64,000 nt of DNA from Endomychus coccineus (taxonomy: Eukaryota > Arthropoda > Insecta > Coleoptera > Endomychidae), in contig OY294070.1 of the NCBI GenBank assembly GCA_958510875.1, forward strand, positions 46,417,576 to 46,481,575, given 5' to 3'. Under the pieces are notes generated by a model. The model did not search any database, had not been told where the DNA came from, and saw only the letters and a list, made by a program, of their open reading frames with translations. The position numbers and the translations under genes are program-made. Below, piece after piece: positions 35,235 through 43,669 of this stretch. The number at the start of each line of letters is the position of its first letter. Position 1 is the stretch's first letter.

Positions 35235-35506
35235 AGTAGTATATCAAGCGGGATACTGTGACACTTCGATGGCATGTCCATCCGCCTGTGTCCACCAACC
35301 CCAACTTCTTGTGTTTTGTCGTCAATGACCAGAGGCTCCTTTGCTGAAGAAGTTGTCGTCAATGACCAGAGGCTCCTTTGCTGAAGAAGTGGTCGTCAAT
35401 GACCAGAGGGTGTGCCCGCCTCACGTGGGTCTAATTAATGTCACCTTGATAGTAGGTAAAGGTGAGCCTAGCCTCGCCCATAATAATTTCAAGGTGATTT
35501 TTTTAT
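35235..35506 (+). repeat. left terminal inverted repeat of the Polinton
   Basis: 272 bases, the reverse complement of 51868-52139 with no mismatch found by eye. It contains an internal 37-base direct repeat (TGTCGTCAATGACCAGAGGC...) in two full copies at 35317 and 35354 and a partial third at 35391. These may be binding sites for the terminal protein or integrase. Confidence 0.93.
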
Positions 35507-35539
35507 ATTTCTCGCAACTAGTTTGCAAATAGTAATTTT

Positions 35540-35835
35540 TTATTTTGTTGAGACTTGTTATTTCCTTATCTGTGTGTTGATGTTAGTAGAGGTCACAAAA
35601 GGTGAAACAAATATTACAATATTATTAATTTTAATTTTCTTGTCAAGACTTGCTATTTTCTTATCTGTGTTGATGTTAGTAGAGGTCACAAAAGGTGAAA
35701 CAAATATTATGAATTTTAATTTTCTTGTCAAGACTTGCAGGTTTCTTATCTCTGCTGTTGACGTCAATGAGGGTTCACAAAGGTGAAACAAATATGTTGT
35801 TGTTATGATTATCTCTGACGAGGTCACAAAGATCA
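35540..35835. repeat. subterminal direct repeats, left end of the Polinton
   Basis: Three to four diverged units of about 80-90 bases share GATGTTAGTAGAGGTCACAA and AAGGTGAAACAAATAT. The last units (around 35760 and 35820) are shortened. They lie between the TIR and integrase and hold no gene. Confidence 0.7.
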
Positions 35836-35924
35836 AGCAAATATGATATGAGATGTTATAATTAGGATATTGCATGGAAGTTTATAATAAAAACATTCAA
35901 ATAATAATAATAATTTATTTCACA

Positions 35925-36875
35925 TTAAACTACATTGTCAGAGTTTATCCAGCTGTTATGAGTATTATCGAATCCTAACCATTTGACGTATACCTTTTTA
36001 TTTTTCCTTTTTAAAATTTTCTCCACCAAATATACATCTGGATATTTAACTTTGTGTAGTTGCTGTTCATAGAATCCTCCAAGAATATTTTCATTTCTTG
36101 AGTCTTTTAATAAATATGTAACTGGATTTGTGAGTTGAATTTTTCTTATTGAAAATATTTCCGTTGACCAGTTAGGGGTGTATTTTTTATCAAATACTCC
36201 TCGAAATTTTGAAATACGCACATGATCTCCTAATGTAAATTTCAAATTTGTTGGAGCTAATTTAATATGACTTTAAACTGTGTTTAAAAGTTGTTTTTCA
36301 TGTTTTTTAGTAACATCAATTGGTTTCATCTTTATGGTACGGTGTTTGGTATTATTATATTTCATGACAACTTTTTGTAGTAAATCCAACCATTTGTAGT
36401 TACCTTGTAAACTAAATTCTTTCCACATAATATTCTTCAATGTTCTATTAACTCTTTCAACTATAGATGCTTTTTTCTCGCTAAATACATTATAATGATT
36501 TACTTTATATTTTTTCATCAATTGTTTGAATTCCTTGTTGAAAAATTCTTTACCCATATCCGTTTGTAGATTATTTGGTGGTTTTATTTTCAAAACTTTC
36601 TCCATGTTATTTGATACCTCAGCACCAGACTTGTTTTTAATGGGAAATGCCCAAACATATTTGGAAAAACAATTAATTACAACTAATATATATTTGTAAT
36701 CCTTATTTTCTTTAGAGTATGGAATCATTTCAACAAGATCTGCCTGATATAAGTCATTTAACGATTTCAAAATAACTCTACGTCTTTTCATATTAATTCT
36801 AGCAGGTTTATGTATTTCTTCGACAACTTGTCTTTTTGCTTCTGTGATAAATTTAGACATGATTGTTTTATTCAA
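35925..36875 (-). CDS. Polinton integrase with chromodomain, one in-frame stop
   Basis: The core (36875-36273) has the retroviral-type catalytic triad: Asp in YQADLVEM, Asp in NLQTDMGKEF and Glu in ASIVERVNRTLK. The second piece (36245-35925) starts with an SH3-like region (FTLGDHVRISKFRGVF...) and ends in a chromodomain (VEKILKRKNKKVYVKWLGF). Both are in the same frame, separated by a single TAA at about 36270, so the protein is normally one piece of about 316 residues. It inserts the element and produces the 6-bp duplication. The stop removes the SH3 and chromodomain unless read through, so present activity is doubtful. Its ATG overlaps the end of the upstream gene by eight bases. Confidence 0.88.
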
Positions 36876-37935
36876 TGATTTCTGCTTCTCGTAATTCTTC
36901 CACGATGGAATTGATTTCGTTTGTATGACCAGTGTGGCCGGCGTTTTGTGAAGCGATTAATAATTGTAAACGTTTTATAAGTTCATTTGGGTCATCCCAA
37001 AATACATAATCTATAGATTTATTGTTTACTTCCATCAATAAACCACGTCCTGACATTGGTGCAATTATTTTCCTATATTTCTGTGATCTACATCCATCAA
37101 TTTGTTTATTCGTTTGATAATACCTATGTTTTGCAGCTGTTTTTGTTAGAATTTCATTATACGCCTTTTTATCATTTAATGTATAATATTTTGGTTGTTT
37201 TTTAAAAAGTAATTCGTATAATCCTCTAGTACCAGTATATGTTTTGCCTTTTACTACTATGTCTGTACCATTTATTTTTAAACTTGAATTCCCAATTGAA
37301 AATTTCTCTGTCATAGGATTGTGACGGATTCCATACTTTTGATCAAAATCCCTCAAGTCACCCGTTATCATTTCCCTTATATATTCTCGTGGTAATGGTT
37401 CGTATTGTTCTAAATAGTCAATAAATGATTTTTCGGCTATATCATCATTTCTAGTTCTATTAATATTTACTTTATCATTGTAATCATCATCATCATCTTC
37501 TTCTAATTCTTTAATTATTGATTGTTTGAAACTGTCTGTTGGTAGTCGTTTAGAATCAAGTTTTGGTGTTGAAGAAAATATTCGCTTTGATGTACTAGGA
37601 GTATGTAAATTATTTACATCTGAATCAATATTTTTAATAGGAACATTAAGATAATCATCAGACTGTTCATTTTTTGGTGAAAAATATTCACTTTCTTCAC
37701 CACCACTAAAATCTGTATAAATATCACCAGTTTTCTTATCTAATTTATTTTCTATATTTTTCAAATGTTTAGTTATCGGTGAAAAAATTTTTTCCCTGAG
37801 AATTTCACCATGTTTCAATACATCCAATTTATTTTTTATCTCTTTACGCTTCTTTATTAGTTTTTGTTTTAAATGTCGTTGCGTAATATTCATATTAACG
37901 ATGATGTTCTTCACTCTACGATATAATATTTCCAA
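36868..37935 (-). CDS. conserved Polinton protein of unknown function
   Basis: 355 residues. The N-terminal 120 are basic and helix-prone, the middle is acidic and Ser/Asp-rich (EEDDDDDY), and the C-terminal 180 hold the recognisable part: DQKYGIRHNPMTEKFSIGNS, YTGTRGLYELLFKKQP, and DYVFWDDPNELIKRLQLLIASQNAGHTGHTNEI near the end. I recognise this C-terminal block from many insect, hydra and fish Polintons, where it sits beside integrase, but I know of no established function. The gene is complete and overlaps the integrase start by eight bases, so the two are probably co-transcribed. Confidence 0.8.
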   Translation of the reverse strand: MEILYRRVKNIIVNMNITQRHLKQKLIKKRKEIKNKLDVLKHGEILREKIFSPITKHLKNIENKLDKKTGDIYTDFSGGEESEYFSPKNEQSDDYLNVPIKNIDSDVNNLHTPSTSKRIFSSTPKLDSKRLPTDSFKQSIIKELEEDDDDDYNDKVNINRTRNDDIAEKSFIDYLEQYEPLPREYIREMITGDLRDFDQKYGIRHNPMTEKFSIGNSSLKINGTDIVVKGKTYTGTRGLYELLFKKQPKYYTLNDKKAYNEILTKTAAKHRYYQTNKQIDGCRSQKYRKIIAPMSGRGLLMEVNNKSIDYVFWDDPNELIKRLQLLIASQNAGHTGHTNEINSIVEELREAEIIE

Positions 37936-37988
37936 CTAAGTATGTTTGAATAAAGTAGATTGATATATATCAAATTAACGAAAAATTA

Positions 37989-38089
37989 AACAGTTTCCAA
38001 CAGTTATTGAACAGCTTAAGAACAGCTTTTGAACAGCTTAAAACAGCTATTAAACAGCTTCAAACAGGTATTGAACAGCTTCAAACATC
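37989..38089. repeat. helically spaced AACAGCTT repeats
   Basis: Nine to ten AACAG motifs, mostly AACAGCTT, spaced 10-11 bases apart, lie between the 355-residue gene and the ATPase. The spacing equals one DNA turn, which would put every copy on the same face of the helix. They lie upstream of the minus-strand gene starting at 37935, so a regulatory or origin role is plausible but unproven. Confidence 0.7.
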
Positions 38090-38132
38090 TATTAGATATT
38101 TTCTCATTAGTTTTTTCTTTTACAAAAATAGT

Positions 38133-38828
38133 TTATAGATGTATGAAATTATCAAAACACTTTCTATATCTTCCTTTATCAATAGCATCATCTTTAACAA
38201 TACATAAAAATTCGTATGGTTCCTTCCAGCAGTATGAACATATATTTTTGAATTCTCCAAAAGTCATATCAGTCCCCACATGATCATTATATATGTGTTT
38301 CAAATTAAGATCGTCTTGTTTAAAGAGAACAAATAAATTGGCATTATCTCTTATTAAATGCTTAGGTATTTTTGCATAAGTTTGACATAAGTAAAAACAA
38401 TCGATGTGATTATGTCTTCCCATACTAAAATATTCTCTTATCACCTTCTGGTTGGCACAGGACACATCGTCAAATAAAAATATCGAATTTTTCTTAGCCG
38501 CTGAAGGTTCCAATATATTTTCACTATTACTAAAACCATAATATCCAATACCTTTTATTGGTTTCAATAGTTTCTCTAAATATTTATATTTCGGTTGATA
38601 TAGAGACTTTGAATATAAATATACGTTTTCAAATTTTAATCCATTCTCATGTTCAATCAGACTGATCATTACATTTGTCTTACCACAGTTTGAAGGACCT
38701 ACAATGATAGCCCTTATCGTTGAAGGTAATAATATACCATGTTTATGATTCTTCTTTGTTTCTATATCATGATTATTAACAGGTAGTGTGATTTTTTGTT
38801 TAGTAATTTTCATGATGACGTTCAACAT
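38133..38828 (-). CDS. genome-packaging ATPase (FtsK/HerA, A32-like)
   Basis: 231 residues. Walker A is GPSNCGKT near residue 65 and Walker B is SIFLFDDV near 117. The YYFSMGRHNHIDCFYLCQTYAKIP region after it is the sensor block characteristic of A32-type packaging ATPases in Polintons, virophages and large DNA viruses. The C-terminus is Cys-rich (ICSYCWKEP). The protein would pump the DNA into the capsid using ATP. Its length is normal for the family and it has no breaks. The start is the first ATG of the frame; a second Met five codons in is possible. It is divergently arranged with the PLA2 gene. Confidence 0.93.
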   Translation of the reverse strand: MLNVIMKITKQKITLPVNNHDIETKKNHKHGILLPSTIRAIIVGPSNCGKTNVMISLIEHENGLKFENVYLYSKSLYQPKYKYLEKLLKPIKGIGYYGFSNSENILEPSAAKKNSIFLFDDVSCANQKVIREYFSMGRHNHIDCFYLCQTYAKIPKHLIRDNANLFVLFKQDDLNLKHIYNDHVGTDMTFGEFKNICSYCWKEPYEFLCIVKDDAIDKGRYRKCFDNFIHL

Positions 38829-38905
38829 GAAACTAATATATAAACCTCCGGTACTGGGATATTTAAATAGTTTATCTAAACATTTTTGACAGTAGACAAC
38901 TGAAA
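38829..38905. promoter_or_regulatory. divergent promoter between ATPase and PLA2 genes
   Basis: A 77-base gap holds the palindromic TATTTAAATA (38860-38869), which can serve as TATA box on both strands, and a second TATATAAA at 38837. A GACAGT initiator-like motif lies about 28 bases downstream on the plus strand, just before the PLA2 ATG. Confidence 0.6.
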
Positions 38906-39808
38906 ATGAAGTATTACGTTGGAAATGGATTCGTTAATAATATGATCAACAGTTTACCATTTGAATTACATTTACCTGGTTATAATTTTTGTGGTCCTGG
39001 AACAAAACTTCAAAAAAGGTTAGATCGTGGTGATAAACCTATTAACAATTTAGATAGAGCATGTATGGAACATGATATTGCATATTCACAAGGAAAAAAT
39101 TTAAGTCAGCGTCACGAAGCAGACACTACATTAGCTAAAAGAGCGATGAAAAATTTTCATTCTGGTAGTGCATCTCTCGGTGAAAAGTTAAACTCATTAG
39201 GTGTAGCGGGTATAATGAAAACAAAAGTTAAACTTGGAATGGGTTATGATGATGATGATGAACCCACCAAAAATTGTTCTAAAATATTGAGTAGATGTAG
39301 TGGTTTGATAAGAAAGTCTAAAAATGCGTTGGAAAACAATTTGAAAAATCTTGAGTTGTGTTTGAAAATATTGAAAAATTCCAAACCAATTTTAACAAAG
39401 AAAATAAAAGCAAACAATATTATTCCAAAAAAATTGATTCGTAAATCTCTTGTGAATGATATTATACCAAAAAAATGGACTCCTAAGTTGAAAAAACGAA
39501 AGGTGAACTCTGATGATAATAATGATGATGATGATGATGAAGATTATAATGATGATAATGATGTACCGTTTAAAATTATTAAACCAGATTCCAATACAAA
39601 AGTGATAAGGAAAATTCCGTTACTAAAAAGGAAACGCCTCAGCAACAACAACAACAACAATAACATTGATGATAATTTCAATTCAAAACAACCTAAATTG
39701 GAAGAGAGTGACATAATGGATTATGATGACATGATAGCTAATAGGAAACGTAAACTACAAGATAATGACAACGAATTTGAATCAAATAAAAAAGTAAAAT
39801 TGTTTTAA
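38906..39808 (+). CDS. phospholipase A2-domain protein
   Basis: 300 residues. The N-terminal 100 form a small PLA2 domain of the kind found in parvovirus VP1: LPGYNFCGPGT is the calcium loop and CMEHDIAYSQ carries the catalytic His-Asp pair, with the preceding NNLDRACMEHD spacing normal. The rest is basic with Asp-rich runs and Asn repeats (39520-39560, 39645-39665), and looks disordered. Such domains let non-enveloped particles breach endosomal membranes, so a virion role is likely. PLA2 proteins are reported in some adintovirus-type Polintons. No breaks are seen. It begins the rightward gene set. Confidence 0.88.
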   Translation: MKYYVGNGFVNNMINSLPFELHLPGYNFCGPGTKLQKRLDRGDKPINNLDRACMEHDIAYSQGKNLSQRHEADTTLAKRAMKNFHSGSASLGEKLNSLGVAGIMKTKVKLGMGYDDDDEPTKNCSKILSRCSGLIRKSKNALENNLKNLELCLKILKNSKPILTKKIKANNIIPKKLIRKSLVNDIIPKKWTPKLKKRKVNSDDNNDDDDDEDYNDDNDVPFKIIKPDSNTKVIRKIPLLKRKRLSNNNNNNNIDDNFNSKQPKLEESDIMDYDDMIANRKRKLQDNDNEFESNKKVKLF

Positions 39809-39895
39809 ATATAATTGATTTTTCATTTTCACTTCATACGTAAAATAATTTTTGCCAGAACAACAACAACAACAACAACAACAACATTTAGAAAA

Positions 39896-40360
39896 ATGGC
39901 TCCTAGAAGAAAAAGCAATAAAAAACAAAGTAAAAGAAAGATTTCGTTTATTACTCTAACGAATCGTATAAAAAAATATATGCTTCATCATAAACCAAGA
40001 GATTTGAAAAGTGCAATTGCATTAGCGTTGAAAGCTTCCAATAAGCCCAATCAGAAAATAGCATTACCTAAATCGAGAATAATTAAGATTCCGAAAACAG
40101 GAGGATTTTTACCTTTGATACCGTTATTCGCTGGTTTGAGTGCTCTGGGTGCTTTGAGTGGTGGAGCCGCTACTATTGCAAAAGCCGTGTCAAACGCTAA
40201 AAGTGCAAAACAACAATTGGAAGAATCGCAACGACACAACAAAACAATGGAATCTATTGCATTGGGTAGAGGTGTGTACATGAAACCTTACAAGACTGGA
40301 TTGGGACTTTTTTTAGCACCACAACAGCAGCAGCAGCACCCCTCAAAAAACTATCGATAA
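39896..40360 (+). CDS. basic pX/pVI-like virion protein
   Basis: About 154 residues from MAPRRKSNKK; I chose this ATG because the 27 codons before it (from 39815) are a Thr run over a CAA microsatellite. The N-terminus is strongly basic. A central hydrophobic GGFLPLIPLFAGLSALGALSGGAATIAKAV segment is followed by an amphipathic helix and RHNKTMESIALGRGVYMKPYKTGLGLFL. This pattern is conserved in Polintons, where it has been compared with adenovirus core or membrane-lytic proteins; that comparison is from memory. In relatives I recall, the YLKPYK end runs directly into the protease. Here a seven-T run at 40308-40314 puts the protease in another frame, and this frame ends in a Gln run at 40360. 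Confidence 0.7.
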   Translation: MAPRRKSNKKQSKRKISFITLTNRIKKYMLHHKPRDLKSAIALALKASNKPNQKIALPKSRIIKIPKTGGFLPLIPLFAGLSALGALSGGAATIAKAVSNAKSAKQQLEESQRHNKTMESIALGRGVYMKPYKTGLGLFLAPQQQQQHPSKNYR

Positions 40361-40722
40361 CATTACCTAGACGACCTTTGACAAATATCGATATACTAAA
40401 CTATGTAAAACAATTGAAAATTTCCAATTTTAGAGGAGTTTTTATGCGAGATAGATTTCCAAAAACAATACACATTAATGAAGCTGGTGTAATAAATATG
40501 GATGGTATCAATGGACCAGGTACACATTGGTGTTGTTACAAAAAATGTGTGAATAACGTCTATTATTTCGATAGTTATGGAAATTTAAAACCTCCATTGG
40601 AAGCTATCAAATATTTCAATTCAAGAGGTCGTTGTAATATTTTATACAATCACGATCGTTATCAAATGTATAATAGCTATAACTGTGGTCATTTGTGTTT
40701 ACAGTTTTTGAATAATAAATAG
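40361..40722 (+). CDS. adenain-like cysteine protease
   Basis: About 115-120 residues: LTNIDILNYVKQLKISNFRGVFMRDRFP opens the domain. The catalytic set follows: His in GPGTHWCCYK, the acidic residue in YYFDSYG, Gln in DRYQMYNS and Cys in NCGHLCL. This is the adenovirus protease fold (C5) used by Polintons to mature capsid proteins. There is no ATG in frame before the first motif; the frame extends upstream through SITLPRRPL and an Ala run to the seven-T run inside the preceding gene. Translation probably depends on a frameshift there, or the copy has lost or gained one T. Confidence 0.88.
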
Positions 40723-40768
40723 CAACTATTTATATAATTAGTTTTATTCAAGTTCCATCATCTTGTAG

Positions 40769-41479
40769 ATGAACATGTCCTACACATTTACATTATCAGA
40801 CCGAAAATCGGTTATTTCTTCAAACATATATCCTTCTGTTCGGCTAAATGATAATTCTAATTATGTTTTAGGATTAATTGACTTTGTGACTTATAATTCA
40901 ATACCAAATGTTGATAAAAGTAACAATAAATTCCATTTGAATGAGAAAGTTTTCCTAGAAATACCAGAAGGTTCTTATGAAATTGAAAACATTAGAATAT
41001 ATATCAATCATCATTTGATTAATGTGGAAAAAGAAGTTAAAGAAAAAACTTTTGTAGATCTTAAAGCTAACGTGAACACTTTGAAATGTGAACTAAAGTG
41101 CAACAAGGACATAGATTTTACCTTGCCTAATAGTATTGGTAAATTATTAGGATTTAAGAAGAGAAAATTGAAGAGAAACATCAGACATATATCGGATTAT
41201 CCCATCAATATTTTTAAAGTGAATGCGATTGGTGTAGAATGTAATTTAGTTACAAATTCATATAATAATGGTAAACCTGTCCACATGTTATATATGTTCT
41301 ATCCTAACGTGTCGCCTGGTTATAAGATTGTACAAAATCCTTCGAATGTTATCTATTTACCAATCAACACACGTGATATTAATGAGATTGTGCTTAAAAT
41401 TGTCGATCAAGATGGAAATTTGGTCAATTTTAAAGGTGAAGTGATAACGGTCAGACTGCATCTAAAAGAAATTAAGTGA
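40769..41479 (+). CDS. minor capsid (penton-like, single jelly-roll) protein
   Basis: 236 residues with the conserved Polinton penton pattern: YVLGLIDFVTYNSIPNVD near the start, FLEIPEGSYEIENI, then IDFTLPNSIGKLLGFKKRKL, ISDYPINIFKVNAIGVECNL, and VIYLPINTRDINEIVLKIVDQDGNLVNF before a final VRLHLKEIK. Single jelly-roll proteins of this type are thought to form capsid vertices. Length and order, just before the major capsid gene, are typical. No breaks. An A/T-rich leader with ATTTATATAATTAG lies 35 bases upstream and may be its promoter. Confidence 0.85.
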   Translation: MNMSYTFTLSDRKSVISSNIYPSVRLNDNSNYVLGLIDFVTYNSIPNVDKSNNKFHLNEKVFLEIPEGSYEIENIRIYINHHLINVEKEVKEKTFVDLKANVNTLKCELKCNKDIDFTLPNSIGKLLGFKKRKLKRNIRHISDYPINIFKVNAIGVECNLVTNSYNNGKPVHMLYMFYPNVSPGYKIVQNPSNVIYLPINTRDINEIVLKIVDQDGNLVNFKGEVITVRLHLKEIK

Positions 41480-41492
41480 GAGAGAGAAAGAA

Positions 41493-41666
41493 ATGGTTTT
41501 TAGATATAACATCGATTCAAATTTTGCAACTGATATTTGGAGAGATATAAAACCCAAAACGGAATGCAACAAATTCAGTTCTAAAAGAAAACTTAAAGCG
41601 TTAAAACCCGAGAGTAGAAAAATTTCACGTGACTTAGGTTTTATTCTACACAGTCAACATCGGTGA
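41493..41666 (+). CDS. small basic ORF between capsid genes
   Basis: 57 codons from MVFRYNIDSNFAT to SQHR, rich in Lys and Arg, with KALKPESRKISRDLGF near the end. It lies 13 bases after the minor capsid stop and 105 before the major capsid start. Short genes with a K-L-x-P-x-x-R-x-F-L-x-x-L-G type end occur here in other Polintons as I remember them. Function unknown. Confidence 0.5.
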   Translation: MVFRYNIDSNFATDIWRDIKPKTECNKFSSKRKLKALKPESRKISRDLGFILHSQHR

Positions 41667-41771
41667 TAAAATCCAAAAATTTTGGTGTAATCTGAAATTG
41701 AATATTAGAATTGGCATAGAAAAATTTATAATATATTTACGTTGTTCGTGTAAATATAGTGAAAAAAAAAT

Positions 41772-43547
41772 ATGAATAGTAATATTTTGAAAATTAACGA
41801 ATCAGTCTATTCTGATAATTCAATAATAAATTCAGAGTACCATACTCATCAACCGTATGCAGCTACAACATTGAATAATAACGATGAAATAAGAATACCA
41901 ATTCAAACACAAGACATATACACGCTACCTTCACAGAGTTACTTATATCTTGAAGGAACACTAACAGATGAAGCTGGTAAGCCTTTACCAACCGTGACTT
42001 TCGTCAACAATGGAATACTTTTTCTATTTGAAGAAATACGATTTGAACTTGGTGGTACTATTATAGACAGAGTTAAAAATCCTGGAATTACATCTTTGAT
42101 GAAGGGGTATGTTTCATACACAGACAATGATAATAAACGATTGAAAAATGCATGTTGGGAGATTGGAGATCAACCCCTCAAAATTGCTGATGACAAGGGT
42201 AATTTCAGTGTGTGTATACCATTGAAAAGTATTATGGGATTTGCAGAGGATTTCAATAGAATTATTGTGAATATACGTCAAGAATTGGTATTGATACGGA
42301 GTAACTCTGACTTGAACTCAATACATACGATAGTTGCAACAGATAAACCTAAAGTTAAGTTGCAGAAAATTTTATGGAAAATGCCGCATGTATCAGTTGC
42401 AGACGCTCAAAAATTACAATTATTGAAATATATCGATAACAACAGAGACCTCGATATTGCTTTTAGATCGTGGGAACTGCAAGAATATCCTCTTTTACAA
42501 AAAACAAAAAATCATACATGGGCAATTAAGACTACATCTCAACTGGAAAAACCACGTTTTGTTATATTCGGATTTCAAACAAATAGAAAAAATGATAAAA
42601 CAAGAAATGCCAGCTACTTTGATCACTGTAATTTGAGTAATATCAAATTATACTTAAATTCAGAAGTGTATCCATATGATAACCTAAATTTGAACTTTGA
42701 TACTAATCATTGGACTTTGTTATTTCAAATGTTTGCGCAGTTTCAACAGTCATATTATCATAAACATCAAAGTGAACCTTGCATATCACCAGAATATTTT
42801 AAACAAATAACACCGTTAGCAGTGATAGATTGCAGTCGTCAGAACGATTCGTTGAAAGGTGGTGCTGTGGACATTAGATTAGAGCTAGAGACAAATACAG
42901 ATATTCCTGATAAAACATCAGCTTATTGTCTAATAATACACGATCGTTTAGTGAAGTACAATCCTTTAACCAGTGTAGTGAAAATATTAAAAAAAATGTT
43001 TGTGATTGACATTCAGGGATTTCAATATAAAGACAGCAACTTTATAATAAAAGAAATCGCAATTTTGAATATCCTTACATACGAATTGAAACATTTCATA
43101 ATTCGTCCAATACTCACGGAAAAGTGTCTTTCAAGACAATTTTTAAGTCAGATTGGTTGGTGTAAAGAAAGACTTCACGGCTTAGACTGGAATTCCAACA
43201 ACAACAGCAACAACAACAACAGCACCTGCTCCTCCTCCTCCTCACCCGACTACATTTATTTAGAAGACTTTAGTAGTAAGCTAGTTGAAATTGTGAAAAA
43301 CAAAGATGTGATAGTGTTTGTTAAAGGATCCGAGAAAAAGACTATATTAAATAGATTTCTATCAAACATTATAGACTTGAACGATTTGAAATGTCCTAGC
43401 TTGGAAGAATTAACAAAAAATAATTTTGATAATCCTAAAGTTGATTGTAATTGTCACTATCAATCTAATAGTTATTTGAATAATATCAAGTGTGCAAAAA
43501 TAAATGTATTTTATTTATATGAGTGGCTTGTGAAATTTAACTTTTAA
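41772..43547 (+). CDS. major capsid protein fused to a downstream conserved protein
   Basis: Residues 1-408 are the double jelly-roll major capsid protein: SEYHTHQPYAATTLNNNDEIRIPIQTQD at the start, FEEIRFELGGTIIDRVKNPG, then WTLLFQMFAQFQQSYY and LETNTDIPDKTSAYCLIIHDRLVKYNPLTSVVKI at the usual end. The normal stop is absent. The frame runs through a run of A into MFVIDIQGFQYKDSNFIIKEIAI (ATG at 42996) and another 180 residues with Asn/Ser repeats and a VIVFVKGSEKKTIL segment. In other Polintons I recall this second part as a separate gene of unknown function. Here the two are one 591-codon ORF. The capsid part builds the icosahedral shell. Confidence 0.88.
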   Translation: MNSNILKINESVYSDNSIINSEYHTHQPYAATTLNNNDEIRIPIQTQDIYTLPSQSYLYLEGTLTDEAGKPLPTVTFVNNGILFLFEEIRFELGGTIIDRVKNPGITSLMKGYVSYTDNDNKRLKNACWEIGDQPLKIADDKGNFSVCIPLKSIMGFAEDFNRIIVNIRQELVLIRSNSDLNSIHTIVATDKPKVKLQKILWKMPHVSVADAQKLQLLKYIDNNRDLDIAFRSWELQEYPLLQKTKNHTWAIKTTSQLEKPRFVIFGFQTNRKNDKTRNASYFDHCNLSNIKLYLNSEVYPYDNLNLNFDTNHWTLLFQMFAQFQQSYYHKHQSEPCISPEYFKQITPLAVIDCSRQNDSLKGGAVDIRLELETNTDIPDKTSAYCLIIHDRLVKYNPLTSVVKILKKMFVIDIQGFQYKDSNFIIKEIAILNILTYELKHFIIRPILTEKCLSRQFLSQIGWCKERLHGLDWNSNNNSNNNNSTCSSSSSPDYIYLEDFSSKLVEIVKNKDVIVFVKGSEKKTILNRFLSNIIDLNDLKCPSLEELTKNNFDNPKVDCNCHYQSNSYLNNIKCAKINVFYLYEWLVKFNF

Positions 43548-43669
43548 TGTTGAATGTTTATAGAAAGGAATAATAAAATTATATTATGTAATTTATGAGT
43601 TTTATTTAATCTAATAATAATAATACTATTAATTTTTAATTTTAAAACAGAAAAAGAAAATGATAATAA

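Noticed and set aside
35341..35532. 63-codon ORF in the Polinton TIR, repeated at 51806-52033
   Set aside because: It is a reading of the inverted repeat and its direct repeats, present at both ends simply because the TIRs are identical.
35540..35835. CRISPR-like repeats at the Polinton left end
   Set aside because: Only three to four diverged repeats with repeated rather than unique sequence between them, in a eukaryotic transposon.
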